This document shows, piece by piece, positions 27,264 through 35,703 of a DNA stretch of 64,000 nt. Below the pieces are notes generated by a model that saw nothing but the letters and a program-made list of their open reading frames with translations, made no database searches and was not told the DNA's origin. Position 1 is the stretch's first letter, and every line of letters starts with the position of its first letter. Both the position numbers and the translations under genes were made by a program. The DNA lies in NCBI RefSeq assembly GCF_022430525.1, contig NZ_CP092519.1, positions 1,304,454 through 1,368,453 on the forward strand, read 5' to 3'. Source of the stretch: Cetobacterium somerae (GTDB lineage Bacteria > Fusobacteriota > Fusobacteriia > Fusobacteriales > Fusobacteriaceae).

Positions 27264-27294
27264 CCCTTACTTAAATACTAAGTAAGGGTTTTTT
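27264..27294 (+). terminator. Terminator after fhs
   Basis: A 10-bp stem CCCTTACTTA / TAAGTAAGGG (27264-27273, 27279-27288), loop AATAC, then six T. Confidence 0.88.
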
Positions 27295-27352
27295 ATTTTT
27301 ATAAAATATAGTATAATATATTATAAAATTCTACTACATATGAGGAGTAAAT

Positions 27353-28336
27353 ATGAAGATTGGTAAACTTACTATTTCAGATTTAAAAGATTTAATTTTT
27401 AATAATATTAAAAATAACAATGATAAAATACTTTCTTTTGGAGAAATTGGTAGTGACTGTGCTGCTATTGAGGTTGGAGATAATATTGTTTATTTATCAA
27501 CTGATCCAATTACAGGTAGTAATAGTGGTCTAGGTAAGTTGGCTATTAATATTAACTGTAATGATATTGCTACAGAGGGAATCGCTCCTATTGGAATTAT
27601 GCTTACAATTTTAGCTCCTCCAGAAACAAAAAAGGAGGAAATTGCTGAAATTATGAGAGAAGCTCAGCAAGAAGCTGATAAGCTTGGTGTTTCTATAATT
27701 GGTGGACATACTGAGATTACCGCTGCAGTTAATAAAACGATAATATCTGCTACCTCAATTGGTATTGGGACAAAAGATAATTTTAAAAAAAGAGAGCACA
27801 TTACTGCTGGTGATAGATTAATTATAACAAAAGGAGTTGGAATTGAAGGAACTGGTATTATTGCCTTTGAAAAAGAAAGTGAACTTCTCGATACTTTTTC
27901 TAAGGAGCTTGTTGATGATGCAAAAGCACTTTTAGATTTAACTAGTGTTGTAAAAGATGGTATTATTGCCAATAAATTCTCAAAAGGAATGCATGATGTG
28001 ACTGAAGGTGGCCTTTTAGGTGCGCTTTGGGAGTCTAGCTGTTTTTATAATTTAGGCGTTGAAATTTCATATGAGAAAATATTTATACCTAAATGCACAA
28101 AAGAGATTTGTAATTATTTTAAAATTAACCCTTTAAAGCTTATATCAAGTGGAACTATGCTTATAGTAGTTGGAAAAAATAATGCTATTCCTTTAATTGA
28201 AAAATTGAAAGAAAACAACATTCCCGCTTTCGATATTGGAGAGTTTACTACTTCTAAAGAAAAAGTTCTTGTAAAAAATGGTAAGAGGTTGGAAATTATG
28301 CCTCCTCAAAGTGATGAGTTATATAAAGTTATATAG
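27353..28336 (+). CDS. AIR synthase-related (PurM/HypE-like) protein
   Basis: A 327-aa member of the PurM superfamily, which includes AIR synthase, HypE, ThiL and SelD and binds ATP at a dimer interface. It shows SDCAAIEVGDNIVYLSTDP (split N-terminal motif), NCNDIATEGIAPIGIMLT, VSIIGGHTEITAA, GAGDRL-like ITAGDRLIITKGVG, and MHDVTEGGLLGALWE. These fit HypE-like proteins, but no hydrogenase genes are nearby and the C-terminal Cys of HypE is absent, so carbamoyl dehydration is unlikely. The specific reaction is unknown. It is 16 bases upstream of rsmB, probably in an operon with rsmB and trmR. Confidence 0.75.
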   Translation: MKIGKLTISDLKDLIFNNIKNNNDKILSFGEIGSDCAAIEVGDNIVYLSTDPITGSNSGLGKLAININCNDIATEGIAPIGIMLTILAPPETKKEEIAEIMREAQQEADKLGVSIIGGHTEITAAVNKTIISATSIGIGTKDNFKKREHITAGDRLIITKGVGIEGTGIIAFEKESELLDTFSKELVDDAKALLDLTSVVKDGIIANKFSKGMHDVTEGGLLGALWESSCFYNLGVEISYEKIFIPKCTKEICNYFKINPLKLISSGTMLIVVGKNNAIPLIEKLKENNIPAFDIGEFTTSKEKVLVKNGKRLEIMPPQSDELYKVI

Positions 28337-28351
28337 TTAGGAGATGTTATA

Positions 28352-29653
28352 TTGAATATAAAACAAAGAATTATTGGTTTATTAAGCGAATTTGAAAAAG
28401 GAAAATATTCAAATATTCTTTTAAATGAATATTTTTCAAAAAATAATTTAAGTAAAGGAGAACGTGGTTTTATAACTGAAGTTTTCTATGGAGTTATTAG
28501 AAATGATATTTATTTAAATTACCAATTAGAAAAAAGAACTAAAGCTATTAAAAAAAATTGGATTAAAAATTTATTAAAAATCTCTATCTATCAAGCTACT
28601 TTTATGAATAGCGATGACAAAGGTATTGCATGGGAAGCAACTGAATTAACTAAAAATAAATTTGGAATACCTGTTAGCAAATTTGTCAATGGAGTTATCA
28701 GAAGTTATTTAAGAGATAAAGAGGACGAAATAAAAAAATTAAAAGACGAGGATAAACTTGATATTTTATACTCTTATCCTAGATGGTTTTATGAGAAAAT
28801 AAAAAAAGAGTATGGAGATTCTACTGAACAAGTTTTAATATCATTAAAAAAAGTTCCATACATGAGTATTAGAGTAAATATTCTAAAGTACTCTGAAAAA
28901 GAGTTTGAAACTCTTTTAAAAGAATTAAAAATTGACATTATTAAAAAAGTTGATACTGTTTATTATATTGATTCAGGAGTTATATTGCATACACCTGAAT
29001 TTAAAGATGGAAAAATCATTGCTCAAGATGGCTCTTCATATTTAGCTGCAAAAATTCTAAATCCTTTACCTGGAGAAAAAGTTGTAGATACATGCAGTGC
29101 TCCTGGAAGTAAAACAGCAGTTTTAGGGGAACTTATGAATAATACTGGAGAAATTTTTGCACTTGATATTCATCAGCACAAAATAAAAATAATAGAAGAA
29201 AACTTACATAAACTAGGACTTAGTAATGTAAAACCAATTAAATTAGATGCTCGTAAACTTAAAGAGCAGGGTCAAAAATTTGACAAAATTCTTGTAGATG
29301 CTCCATGTAGTGGATATGGTGTTCTTAGAAAAAAACCTGAAGCACTATATAATAAAAATATGAATAATGTTCATGAATTATCTACACTACAGTACGAAAT
29401 TCTTGATTCTGCAGCTTTCTCATTAAAAGTTGGCGGAGAACTTGTATATAGTACTTGCACTATATTTTCTGAAGAAAATACAGATAATATCATTAAATTT
29501 TTAAATAATCATAAAAATTTCTCTGTTTTAAAATTTGACCTTCCTCAAAATGTAAACGGACATTTTGATTCAATTGGAGGTTTCTTAATTGATTATACTG
29601 AAGAAATTTTAGATAATTTTTATATTATTAAACTAAGAAAGGATTTTGAATAA
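28352..29653 (+). CDS. rsmB: 16S rRNA (cytosine-967-C5)-methyltransferase
   Basis: The 433-aa SAM-dependent m5C methyltransferase acts on the small-subunit rRNA. The N-terminal NusB-like domain (about 1-140; NLSKGERGFITEVFYGVIRN) is followed by a Rossmann methyltransferase domain with CSAPGSKTAVLGELM (SAM site), the catalytic DAPCSGYGVLRKKPE, and YSTCTIFSEEN with the second Cys. The start is TTG 28352 (SD AGGAGA); the nearby ATG is out of frame and closes at once. It ends overlapping the trmR start by one base. Confidence 0.93.
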   Translation: MNIKQRIIGLLSEFEKGKYSNILLNEYFSKNNLSKGERGFITEVFYGVIRNDIYLNYQLEKRTKAIKKNWIKNLLKISIYQATFMNSDDKGIAWEATELTKNKFGIPVSKFVNGVIRSYLRDKEDEIKKLKDEDKLDILYSYPRWFYEKIKKEYGDSTEQVLISLKKVPYMSIRVNILKYSEKEFETLLKELKIDIIKKVDTVYYIDSGVILHTPEFKDGKIIAQDGSSYLAAKILNPLPGEKVVDTCSAPGSKTAVLGELMNNTGEIFALDIHQHKIKIIEENLHKLGLSNVKPIKLDARKLKEQGQKFDKILVDAPCSGYGVLRKKPEALYNKNMNNVHELSTLQYEILDSAAFSLKVGGELVYSTCTIFSEENTDNIIKFLNNHKNFSVLKFDLPQNVNGHFDSIGGFLIDYTEEILDNFYIIKLRKDFE

Positions 29654-30282
29654 TGTTAGACGAATTAAAAGAAGCTAATGAATATGTTGTTAGCAAAATA
29701 GAGGAAAAGGATCCTTTAATCTTAGAGATGGAAGCCTTTGCAATTGAAAATAATGTACCTATTGTTACAAAAGAAGTTGCTAAATATCTTGATTTTTTAA
29801 CTTCTAGTCACAATTTTAAAAATATACTTGAAATAGGAACTGCTATTGGATACTCTGGAACTATTATGGGAAGAGTTGCAAAAAAAAATGGTGGTAAATT
29901 AACAACTATCGAAATTGATGAAATTAGATATAATCAAGCTCTTGAAAACTTTAAGAAAGGAGAGCTTTTAGATTCAGTTAATCTAATTTTAGGAGATGGT
30001 GTTGAGGAAGTTAAAAAACTTAATGAAAAGTTTGACTTTATTTTTATAGATGCTTCTAAGGGACACTATATGGAATTTTTCACTGATTCTTTTGAGAGAC
30101 TTACTGATGATGGGATGATTTTTATTGATAATATAATGTTTAGAGGTTATCTTTATAAAGAATATCCAAAAAGATTTAAAACAATTGTAAGAAGACTTGA
30201 TGAGTTTATAACTTATCTTTCTAAAAATCACAATTTCGTTTTACTTCCATTTGGAGATGGAATTGGTCTTGTTCGTAAATAA
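29653..30282 (+). CDS. trmR: O-methyltransferase, TrmR-like (tRNA 5-hydroxyuridine)
   Basis: A 209-aa class I SAM methyltransferase of O-methyltransferase family 3. Motifs are ILEIGTAIGYSGTIMGR (SAM loop), LTTIEIDEIRYNQA (acidic end of strand 2), FDFIFIDASKGHYMEFF and FIDNIMFRGYL (metal/substrate region). Bacillus TrmR (YrrM), which methylates 5-hydroxyuridine-34 of tRNA, has this size and motif set. Start ATG 29653 overlaps the rsmB stop as TAATG, so the two are coupled. A catechol O-methyltransferase-like small-molecule role cannot be excluded, but the neighbouring RNA methylase favours tRNA. Confidence 0.82.
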   Translation: MLDELKEANEYVVSKIEEKDPLILEMEAFAIENNVPIVTKEVAKYLDFLTSSHNFKNILEIGTAIGYSGTIMGRVAKKNGGKLTTIEIDEIRYNQALENFKKGELLDSVNLILGDGVEEVKKLNEKFDFIFIDASKGHYMEFFTDSFERLTDDGMIFIDNIMFRGYLYKEYPKRFKTIVRRLDEFITYLSKNHNFVLLPFGDGIGLVRK

Positions 30283-30290
30283 TTAATTAA

Positions 30291-30320
30291 AAAGTAGGAT
30301 TATAATAATCCTACTTTTTT
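30291..30320. terminator. Convergent terminator (trmR / membrane protein)
   Basis: A 12-bp stem AAAGTAGGATTA / TAATCCTACTTT (30291-30302, 30306-30317) with T runs in the plus direction and A-rich bases on the other side. Confidence 0.85.
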
Positions 30321-30826
30321 TAAACTCTTTTTCTTTTTTTTAAACTTTTGTACTCACCACTTAATATCCAATTCCAAACCAAAGCTATAATAACTCCTAC
30401 TATAGTGGTTAGAATTCTTTTTCCAGCCCAAAAGTAAGGATCTCTCCCTTCCATATTAGTTGCTATACCTAAGAAAACAATACATGCTATTGTGCTTGAC
30501 GCTGGCTTCTTCAAAATATAAGTACATCCAAAAATTATTATAATCATGGATAAAGCCATTATTAAACTTCCTTTAAAATCATTAGCTTCTGTTGTTATAA
30601 AGTAGATTGCAAACAATCCTACTACACCACCAAAGATAGTTCCGATTACTCTTTCTACACCAACTTTAAAAGAATCTTTTATTGTCCCTTGTAAGCAAGA
30701 TACTGCTGCTATAGCAGCATAAAATGGATTTACATTAAATAACACTTTTAATAAAAAAACACACCAGAAAACAGAAATAGATATTTTTAAGCTTTTATTT
30801 AAGGTTTCATTATATTCTTTTTCCAT
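30320..30826 (-). CDS. Aromatic acid exporter-like (FUSC/DUF939) membrane protein
   Basis: A 168-aa inner-membrane protein with about four hydrophobic segments (residues 12-45, 58-78, 85-105, 140-160). The N-terminal part SISVFWCVFLLKVLFNVNPFYAAIAAV and GVERVIGTIFGGVVGLF matches aromatic-acid-exporter family 1, where the conserved R-x-x-G-T-x-x-G glycine pattern is typical. Many family members carry a C-terminal cytoplasmic domain; this one lacks it and ends in a basic tail. The substrate is unknown. SD AAAGGAAG precedes ATG 30826. Confidence 0.75.
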   Translation of the reverse strand: MEKEYNETLNKSLKISISVFWCVFLLKVLFNVNPFYAAIAAVSCLQGTIKDSFKVGVERVIGTIFGGVVGLFAIYFITTEANDFKGSLIMALSMIIIIFGCTYILKKPASSTIACIVFLGIATNMEGRDPYFWAGKRILTTIVGVIIALVWNWILSGEYKSLKKRKRV

Positions 30827-31081
30827 AGTTACTTCCTTTTATGTGTATAATTTAGCAATAATATAGAAACTATACTTTTCTATTAAATACTTTCCTTCTT
30901 TAATATTTTTCTTGCTATTTTTCTAAATACTATTATATCTAAAAGTAAATTTTCCATCAATATATTTTTTATTACTTTATTACTAAAAAATATAATATTA
31001 TAATAGATTAAAATATTTTCATAGAAAAAAATACTAAAATAATGTATAATTATGAAAAAGAATATATTGGAGGTATTTTTA

Positions 31082-31708
31082 ATGAAAATTAAAGCCTTTC
31101 CTTTGGGAAGCTATATGACGAACTGCTATTTGGTTTGGAATGACAACAATGAAGCTTCTCTTTTTGATTGTAGTGATTCTAGATTAGAAAATATTGTATC
31201 TTTTATAAAAGATCATAATTTAACTCTAAAAAATGTTATTCTTACCCATGGTCACGGTGATCATATTGGTGGAATAAATGAAATAAAACATCTTTTTCCT
31301 AATGTTCACATTTATATTGGAAAAGAGGAAGAAAAATTTTTAACTGATGCATCCTTAAACTTGTCTTATGCTATTCAAGGATATGATTTTGTATATACAG
31401 GTGATTTTACTCCTATAAAAGAGGGAGATTCTATTTTTGGTTTTGAAGTTATTGATACTCCTGGTCATACAATTGGTTCTAAATGTTTTTATAACAAAGA
31501 ATCTAATTTTATGATTTCTGGGGATACACTATTCAGAAGAAGTTATGGTAGATATGATTTACCTACTGGTAACTTATCACAATTACAAAGAAGTTTAAAA
31601 AAGATTTGTGAAACTTATCCAGAAGATACTATAGTGTATAGCGCCCATACTGAACCTACTATTTTAGGTGAGGAAAAAAGAGTATTAAAATCCCAAGGAA
31701 TGTTTTAG
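31082..31708 (+). CDS. MBL-fold metallo-hydrolase (glyoxalase II/YcbL-like)
   Basis: A 208-aa metallo-beta-lactamase-fold hydrolase. The metal site is TLKNVILTHGHGDHIGG (HxHxDH), then DTPGHTIGS (His), ISGDTLFRRSYGRYDLP (Asp) and YSAHTEPT (last His). The GRxDLP segment places it with YcbL/glyoxalase II-like hydrolases of small thioesters. I begin at ATG 31082 after SD GGAGG (31070-31074); an in-frame ATG at 31052 has no SD. It is 11 bases ahead of the flavoprotein gene, so the pair probably forms an operon. Substrate unknown. Confidence 0.88.
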   Translation: MKIKAFPLGSYMTNCYLVWNDNNEASLFDCSDSRLENIVSFIKDHNLTLKNVILTHGHGDHIGGINEIKHLFPNVHIYIGKEEEKFLTDASLNLSYAIQGYDFVYTGDFTPIKEGDSIFGFEVIDTPGHTIGSKCFYNKESNFMISGDTLFRRSYGRYDLPTGNLSQLQRSLKKICETYPEDTIVYSAHTEPTILGEEKRVLKSQGMF

Positions 31709-31719
31709 GAGGAATTAAT

Positions 31720-32664
31720 ATGGAAAACAAAGTTTATGATGTTGTTATTATCGGTGCTGGACCAGCTGGTCTAACTGCAGCACTTTATGCTGGAAGATCT
31801 AATCTTTCAGTTTTAGTTATTGAGAAGCCGAATACTGGAAGTCTTCTTATGGCCCATAAAATAGAAAACTATCCTGGTATTTTAGGATCACCTACTGGAA
31901 AAGATATCTATACTCTAATGAAAGAGCAAACACTTAAATACAATGTTGAATTTGTCAATGCTACATTTTTAGCATTTGATTTATTTGGAGAACATAAAAT
32001 TATAAAAACAGATATCGAAAATTTCCTAGGAAAAACTGTTATAATTGCAAGTGGATGGGCAAAAAATGGATCGAAAAAACTTCCTGGAGAAGAAAAGTAT
32101 CTAGGAAAAGGAGTTTCTTACTGTGCAACTTGTGATGGTGCTTTTACAAGAAATATGACTGTTTCTCTTTTTGGAAAAGGTAAAGAAATTGCTGAAGAAG
32201 CTTTATTTTTAACAAAATATTCAAAAGAGATTCATATGTTTATAACTGATAACTGTGATGACAGTTGTGATAAAGCTCTTATGGAAACATTAAAAGCCAA
32301 CGAAAAAGTTAAAATGTATTATTCAAGTGAACTAGTTGAAATTAAGGGAGATGAATTTGTTGAGGAGGTTATTGTTAAAATCAATGGTACTCATGAAACT
32401 TATCCTACTCAATTTGCTTTCTTATACCTAGGAACAAAATCGCTTAAAGAACTTTATGGTGAAGTAGCATCTTTAGATGAACACGGTTACATTATTACTA
32501 ATGAAGCTATGCATACATCTATTGAAGGAATATATGCTGCTGGAGATGTTAGATCTAAACATATCAGACAAGTTACTACAGCTACATCAGATGGTACAAT
32601 TGCTGCCTTAGAAGCGATTAAACATGTTTTAAAGAAACATAATTTAAAAGCACAATATAGCTAA
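31720..32664 (+). CDS. Thioredoxin reductase-like flavoprotein without NADPH motifs
   Basis: A 314-aa FAD protein with the low-molecular-weight thioredoxin reductase fold. The FAD motif is IIGAGPAGLTAALYAGRS, the redox pair is YCATCDG (Cys135, Cys138), and the C-terminal FAD motif is IYAAGDVRSKHIRQVTTA. At the NADPH domain the usual GGGxSAxEE is FGKGKEIAEE and the usual HRRxxFR is FITDNCDD, so both pyridine-nucleotide motifs are lost. This resembles ferredoxin-dependent flavin thioredoxin reductases (FFTR) of anaerobes. Electron donor and thioredoxin partner are inferred, not shown. SD AGGAGG precedes ATG 31720. Confidence 0.85.
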   Translation: MENKVYDVVIIGAGPAGLTAALYAGRSNLSVLVIEKPNTGSLLMAHKIENYPGILGSPTGKDIYTLMKEQTLKYNVEFVNATFLAFDLFGEHKIIKTDIENFLGKTVIIASGWAKNGSKKLPGEEKYLGKGVSYCATCDGAFTRNMTVSLFGKGKEIAEEALFLTKYSKEIHMFITDNCDDSCDKALMETLKANEKVKMYYSSELVEIKGDEFVEEVIVKINGTHETYPTQFAFLYLGTKSLKELYGEVASLDEHGYIITNEAMHTSIEGIYAAGDVRSKHIRQVTTATSDGTIAALEAIKHVLKKHNLKAQYS

Positions 32665-32665
32665 A

Positions 32666-32692
32666 AAAAGTCAGAGTTTTACTCTGACTTTT
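32666..32692 (+). terminator. Terminator after the TrxB-like gene
   Basis: A 12-bp stem AAAAGTCAGAGT / ACTCTGACTTTT (32666-32677, 32681-32692) ends in T-rich sequence just before the convergent glnN stop. Confidence 0.85.
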
Positions 32693-32699
32693 CTATTTA

Positions 32700-34811
32700 T
32701 TATAATTTAAATAACATATCTTCGTAAGTTGGTACAGGCCAAACTTTCTTTTCAACTTGATGCTCTAATAAATCAATAATATCTCTTAAACATTTAAGTA
32801 ATGGGATTATTTCTTTATTTAAATAAACTACTTTTTCATATAAATCTTCAATTTCATTAGCTACTACAAGTTGTGACTCTAATTGAGCTAAGTAATCTTT
32901 TAAACGATTTTTTCCAGCTAATAGTTTTACTAAATGAGCTTTATCAGCTATCAAGAACTCGTCATCTCCTAAAACTTCTCTCAATGCTAAGATACTATTT
33001 GATATCTTAGCTGCATATTCCATTAAAGCTGGATATATCTCATTCCTAGCTATTCTAACCATTGAGCTTCCTTCGATATTAACTTGTTTAATATAACGCT
33101 CACAATAAACCATATATCTTGCCTCCAGCTCTTCTGGCGACAATACCTTAGCATTTTTAAATAATTCTACTATATTCTCTTGTCTGTATATTTTCAATCC
33201 TTCTAGTGTATTTTTTAAATTTTTCAAACCTCTTTTTTCCGCTTCAATTCTCCAGCTTTCATCATAACCATTTCCATTGAATATAATTCTTTTATGTTTT
33301 TCATATCTATCTTTTATAAGTTCGATTATATCCTTTTTTAAGTTCTTAGAATCTCTTCCTTCTAAATAATCAGCATATTCTTTTATTATAGTTCCAATAA
33401 TTGTATTTATTATAAATGTTGGTGTCGATGCCGATGCACTTGAACCTGGCATTCTAAACTCAAATTTATTTCCTGTAAATGCAAAAGGTGATGTCCTATT
33501 TCTATCTGATATATCTTTTGGTATTTTTGTGAAGTTTTTTACACCAAACTCCATATTTTCTTGTGCTTCGTTTACAGGAACTATTTTTCCTATATTTTTT
33601 AATATTTCTTCTAACTCTTCCCCTATGAAAACCGAAATTATTGCAGGTGGTGCTTCGTGTCCACCTAATCTATGGTCATTTCCAGGAGTCGCACAAGAAG
33701 CTCTCAAGACATCTTCATATCTATCAATTCCCTCTAAAACTGCTGTTAAAAATACTAAAAACTGAAGATTATTTTTTGATAAAGAAGATGGATCTAATAA
33801 GTTTTCTCCCAAATTTGTTGATAATGACCAGTTGCAATGTTTTCCAGAACCATTAACTCCTTTAAATGGTTTCTCATGTAATAATGCACTTAATTTATGT
33901 CTATCTGCAACCTTCTTTATTATATCCATAGTCAATTGATTCTGATCAACAGCTACATTTGCTGTTGTAAACATCAATGCAATTTCAAACTGATTGGGAG
34001 CTACTTCATTATGTTTTGTTTTTGCCATTATGCCTATTTTCCATAATTCCGTATCTATCTCATTCATTACTTTTTCAACTTTTTCTTTTATACTTCCATA
34101 ATAATGATCATTTAACTCTTGACCTTTTGGTGGTAAAGATCCAAATATTGTTCTACCTGAAAGCATTAAATCTTGACGTTTTTCCCAAAATTTCTTCTCT
34201 ATTAAAAAATACTCTTGCTCTAATCCTAGAGTGTTCGTTATTGACGTTACATTTGATTTAGGGTCTAGTATCTTTTTTAATCTTAGTGCTTGCTCTGATA
34301 TAAAGTCTATCGATCTTAATAAAGGTACTTTTTTATCTAATGCCATCTGATTATATCCAATAAAAGCTGTTGGAATATATAGTGATTTAGATAATCCCTC
34401 TCCTCTTAAAAACATTGGTGATTTACAATCCCACGCTGTGTATCCTCTTGCTTCAAAAGTTGATCTAACTCCTCCATTTGGAAATGATGATGTGTCAGCT
34501 TCACCCTTTATAAGCTCCTTCCCAGAAAATTGCGAAACACAAGTTCCATCAGACGACATAGAAATAAATGAATCATGCTTTTCAGCAGTCAATTCTGTCA
34601 ATGGTTGAAACCAGTGTGTAAAATGTGTAGCTCCATTTTCAGTAGCCCAATTTTTAACTGCATTTGCTATTGAGTCAGCAAGTTCTATAGATAACTCTTT
34701 CTCTCCATTTTGAACTTTTTTAAACTCTTTAAAATACGATTCTGGTATTCTGCTTTTTAATTTATCCTCTGTAAAGCAAAATTGTCCAAAAATTTCCAGC
34801 ATGTTGTTCAT
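32700..34811 (-). CDS. glnN: Glutamine synthetase type III
   Basis: The 703-aa type III glutamine synthetase (GlnN) makes glutamine from glutamate, ammonia and ATP. Its length far exceeds type I (about 450 aa). Signatures are ATHFTHWFQPLTELTAEKHDSF, PNGGVRSTFEARGYTAWD, LGLEQEYFLIE (metal Glu), KHNEVAPNQFEIA, GVNGSGKHCNWSL, PGNDHRLGGHEAPPAI and FEFRMPGSSAS. An in-frame ATG at 34856 would add 15 residues, but SD GGGAGG sits just before ATG 34811. It stands alone; a promoter-region palindrome lies at 34863-34879. Probably the main ammonia-assimilating enzyme. Confidence 0.95.
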   Translation of the reverse strand: MNNMLEIFGQFCFTEDKLKSRIPESYFKEFKKVQNGEKELSIELADSIANAVKNWATENGATHFTHWFQPLTELTAEKHDSFISMSSDGTCVSQFSGKELIKGEADTSSFPNGGVRSTFEARGYTAWDCKSPMFLRGEGLSKSLYIPTAFIGYNQMALDKKVPLLRSIDFISEQALRLKKILDPKSNVTSITNTLGLEQEYFLIEKKFWEKRQDLMLSGRTIFGSLPPKGQELNDHYYGSIKEKVEKVMNEIDTELWKIGIMAKTKHNEVAPNQFEIALMFTTANVAVDQNQLTMDIIKKVADRHKLSALLHEKPFKGVNGSGKHCNWSLSTNLGENLLDPSSLSKNNLQFLVFLTAVLEGIDRYEDVLRASCATPGNDHRLGGHEAPPAIISVFIGEELEEILKNIGKIVPVNEAQENMEFGVKNFTKIPKDISDRNRTSPFAFTGNKFEFRMPGSSASASTPTFIINTIIGTIIKEYADYLEGRDSKNLKKDIIELIKDRYEKHKRIIFNGNGYDESWRIEAEKRGLKNLKNTLEGLKIYRQENIVELFKNAKVLSPEELEARYMVYCERYIKQVNIEGSSMVRIARNEIYPALMEYAAKISNSILALREVLGDDEFLIADKAHLVKLLAGKNRLKDYLAQLESQLVVANEIEDLYEKVVYLNKEIIPLLKCLRDIIDLLEHQVEKKVWPVPTYEDMLFKL

Positions 34812-34862
34812 AAATCCTCCCTTTTTTGTTCTACATTGTCGAACGTCATTCTTCAATAAAAA

Positions 34863-34903
34863 ATTGTTATATTAACAATATACTATTTTTATTTTTTTGT
34901 CAA
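34863..34903 (-). promoter_or_regulatory. Putative glnN promoter and palindromic operator
   Basis: On the minus strand TTGACA (34903-34898) is followed by TATATT (34882-34877) or TATTGT (34880-34875) as -10 candidates. A palindrome ATTGTTA-TAT-TAACAAT (34863-34879) overlaps the -10 region, a good position for a repressor site. No regulator is identified. Confidence 0.45.
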
Positions 34904-34911
34904 TAGGAAAA

Positions 34912-34937
34912 TAAAAAAGAGGAGTTCTCACTCCTCT
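34912..34937 (-). terminator. Terminator overlapping the IclR-family gene stop
   Basis: Stem GAGGAGT / ACTCCTC (34919-34925, 34930-34936), followed on the minus strand by six T. The stop codon and the last Glu codons of the regulator gene form one arm. Confidence 0.8.
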
Positions 34938-35692
34938 CGTGCTCCTAATTCGAACGATATTTTTTTACTCATAGCAACCATCTTTGGTGCCAATTTAGGT
35001 AAAATATTCATTAATTTTTCTCTTGTTGCCATTATTGATGCTGTTCCAACAAAAACATTATTAACTTTAAAAATTGGAACTGATATACAATAAATTCCTA
35101 ATTCAACCTCTGATCGCTCTAAAGAATATCCATCTTCTCTAATCTTATAAATCTCTTCTATCAATGTTTCTCTATCTATTATTGTACTATTTGTATATTT
35201 GTATAATAGATTTTTACTAAATATTTTATCAATATTTACATCCTTAGAATATGCTAATGCCAACTTTCCAGAAGCTGATGCATTTAAAGGAATTTTAGTT
35301 ATCGATGTACTAATTGTATAATACATCGAGTCAGATTGTACTCTATCAATTAATTTTAAATGCTCTCTCTTAAATAAAAATAAATTCACGGTCACTGAAA
35401 ACTCTTCTGATATCTTTACTAAATACTTATGCCCAATATTCTTTATTAAAACATCCTCATTTACAATAAAGCTTTTTTCTATAAAGGCTGGTCCTAATGA
35501 ATAGTTGCTATTTTTTTCATTTTGCTCTAAATACGAGTTTTTTAAAAGTGTTGATACAATTCCATGTACAGTACTTTTACTTAGATTAACCTTTTCACTA
35601 ATCTCTTTTAATGAAAGTTCATGCACATTTTCATTAAAGCAGTTCATTATATCTATTGCTCTTTGGATAGATTGTATAGTTTTCCCTTCCAT
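34928..35692 (-). CDS. IclR family transcriptional regulator
   Basis: A 254-aa DNA-binding regulator. The N-terminal winged HTH is SIQRAIDIMNCFNENVHELSLKEISEKVNLSKSTVHGIVSTLLKN (shown across two helices). The C-terminal effector domain includes VNLFLFKREHLKLIDRV, IPLNASASGKLALAY and DGYSLERSEVELGIYCISVPIF, all IclR hallmarks. IclR proteins sense small organic acids or aromatic compounds; the ligand and targets here are unknown. It follows cvfB by 11 bases, so it may be co-transcribed with it. SD AAGGGG precedes ATG 35692. Confidence 0.93.
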   Translation of the reverse strand: MEGKTIQSIQRAIDIMNCFNENVHELSLKEISEKVNLSKSTVHGIVSTLLKNSYLEQNEKNSNYSLGPAFIEKSFIVNEDVLIKNIGHKYLVKISEEFSVTVNLFLFKREHLKLIDRVQSDSMYYTISTSITKIPLNASASGKLALAYSKDVNIDKIFSKNLLYKYTNSTIIDRETLIEEIYKIREDGYSLERSEVELGIYCISVPIFKVNNVFVGTASIMATREKLMNILPKLAPKMVAMSKKISFELGAREE

Positions 35693-35703
35693 AAAATCCC
35701 CTT

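Noticed and set aside
27353-28336. Hydrogenase maturation factor HypE
   Set aside because: The PurM-like fold is present but the C-terminal Cys required by HypE is missing and there are no hydrogenase or hyp genes nearby.
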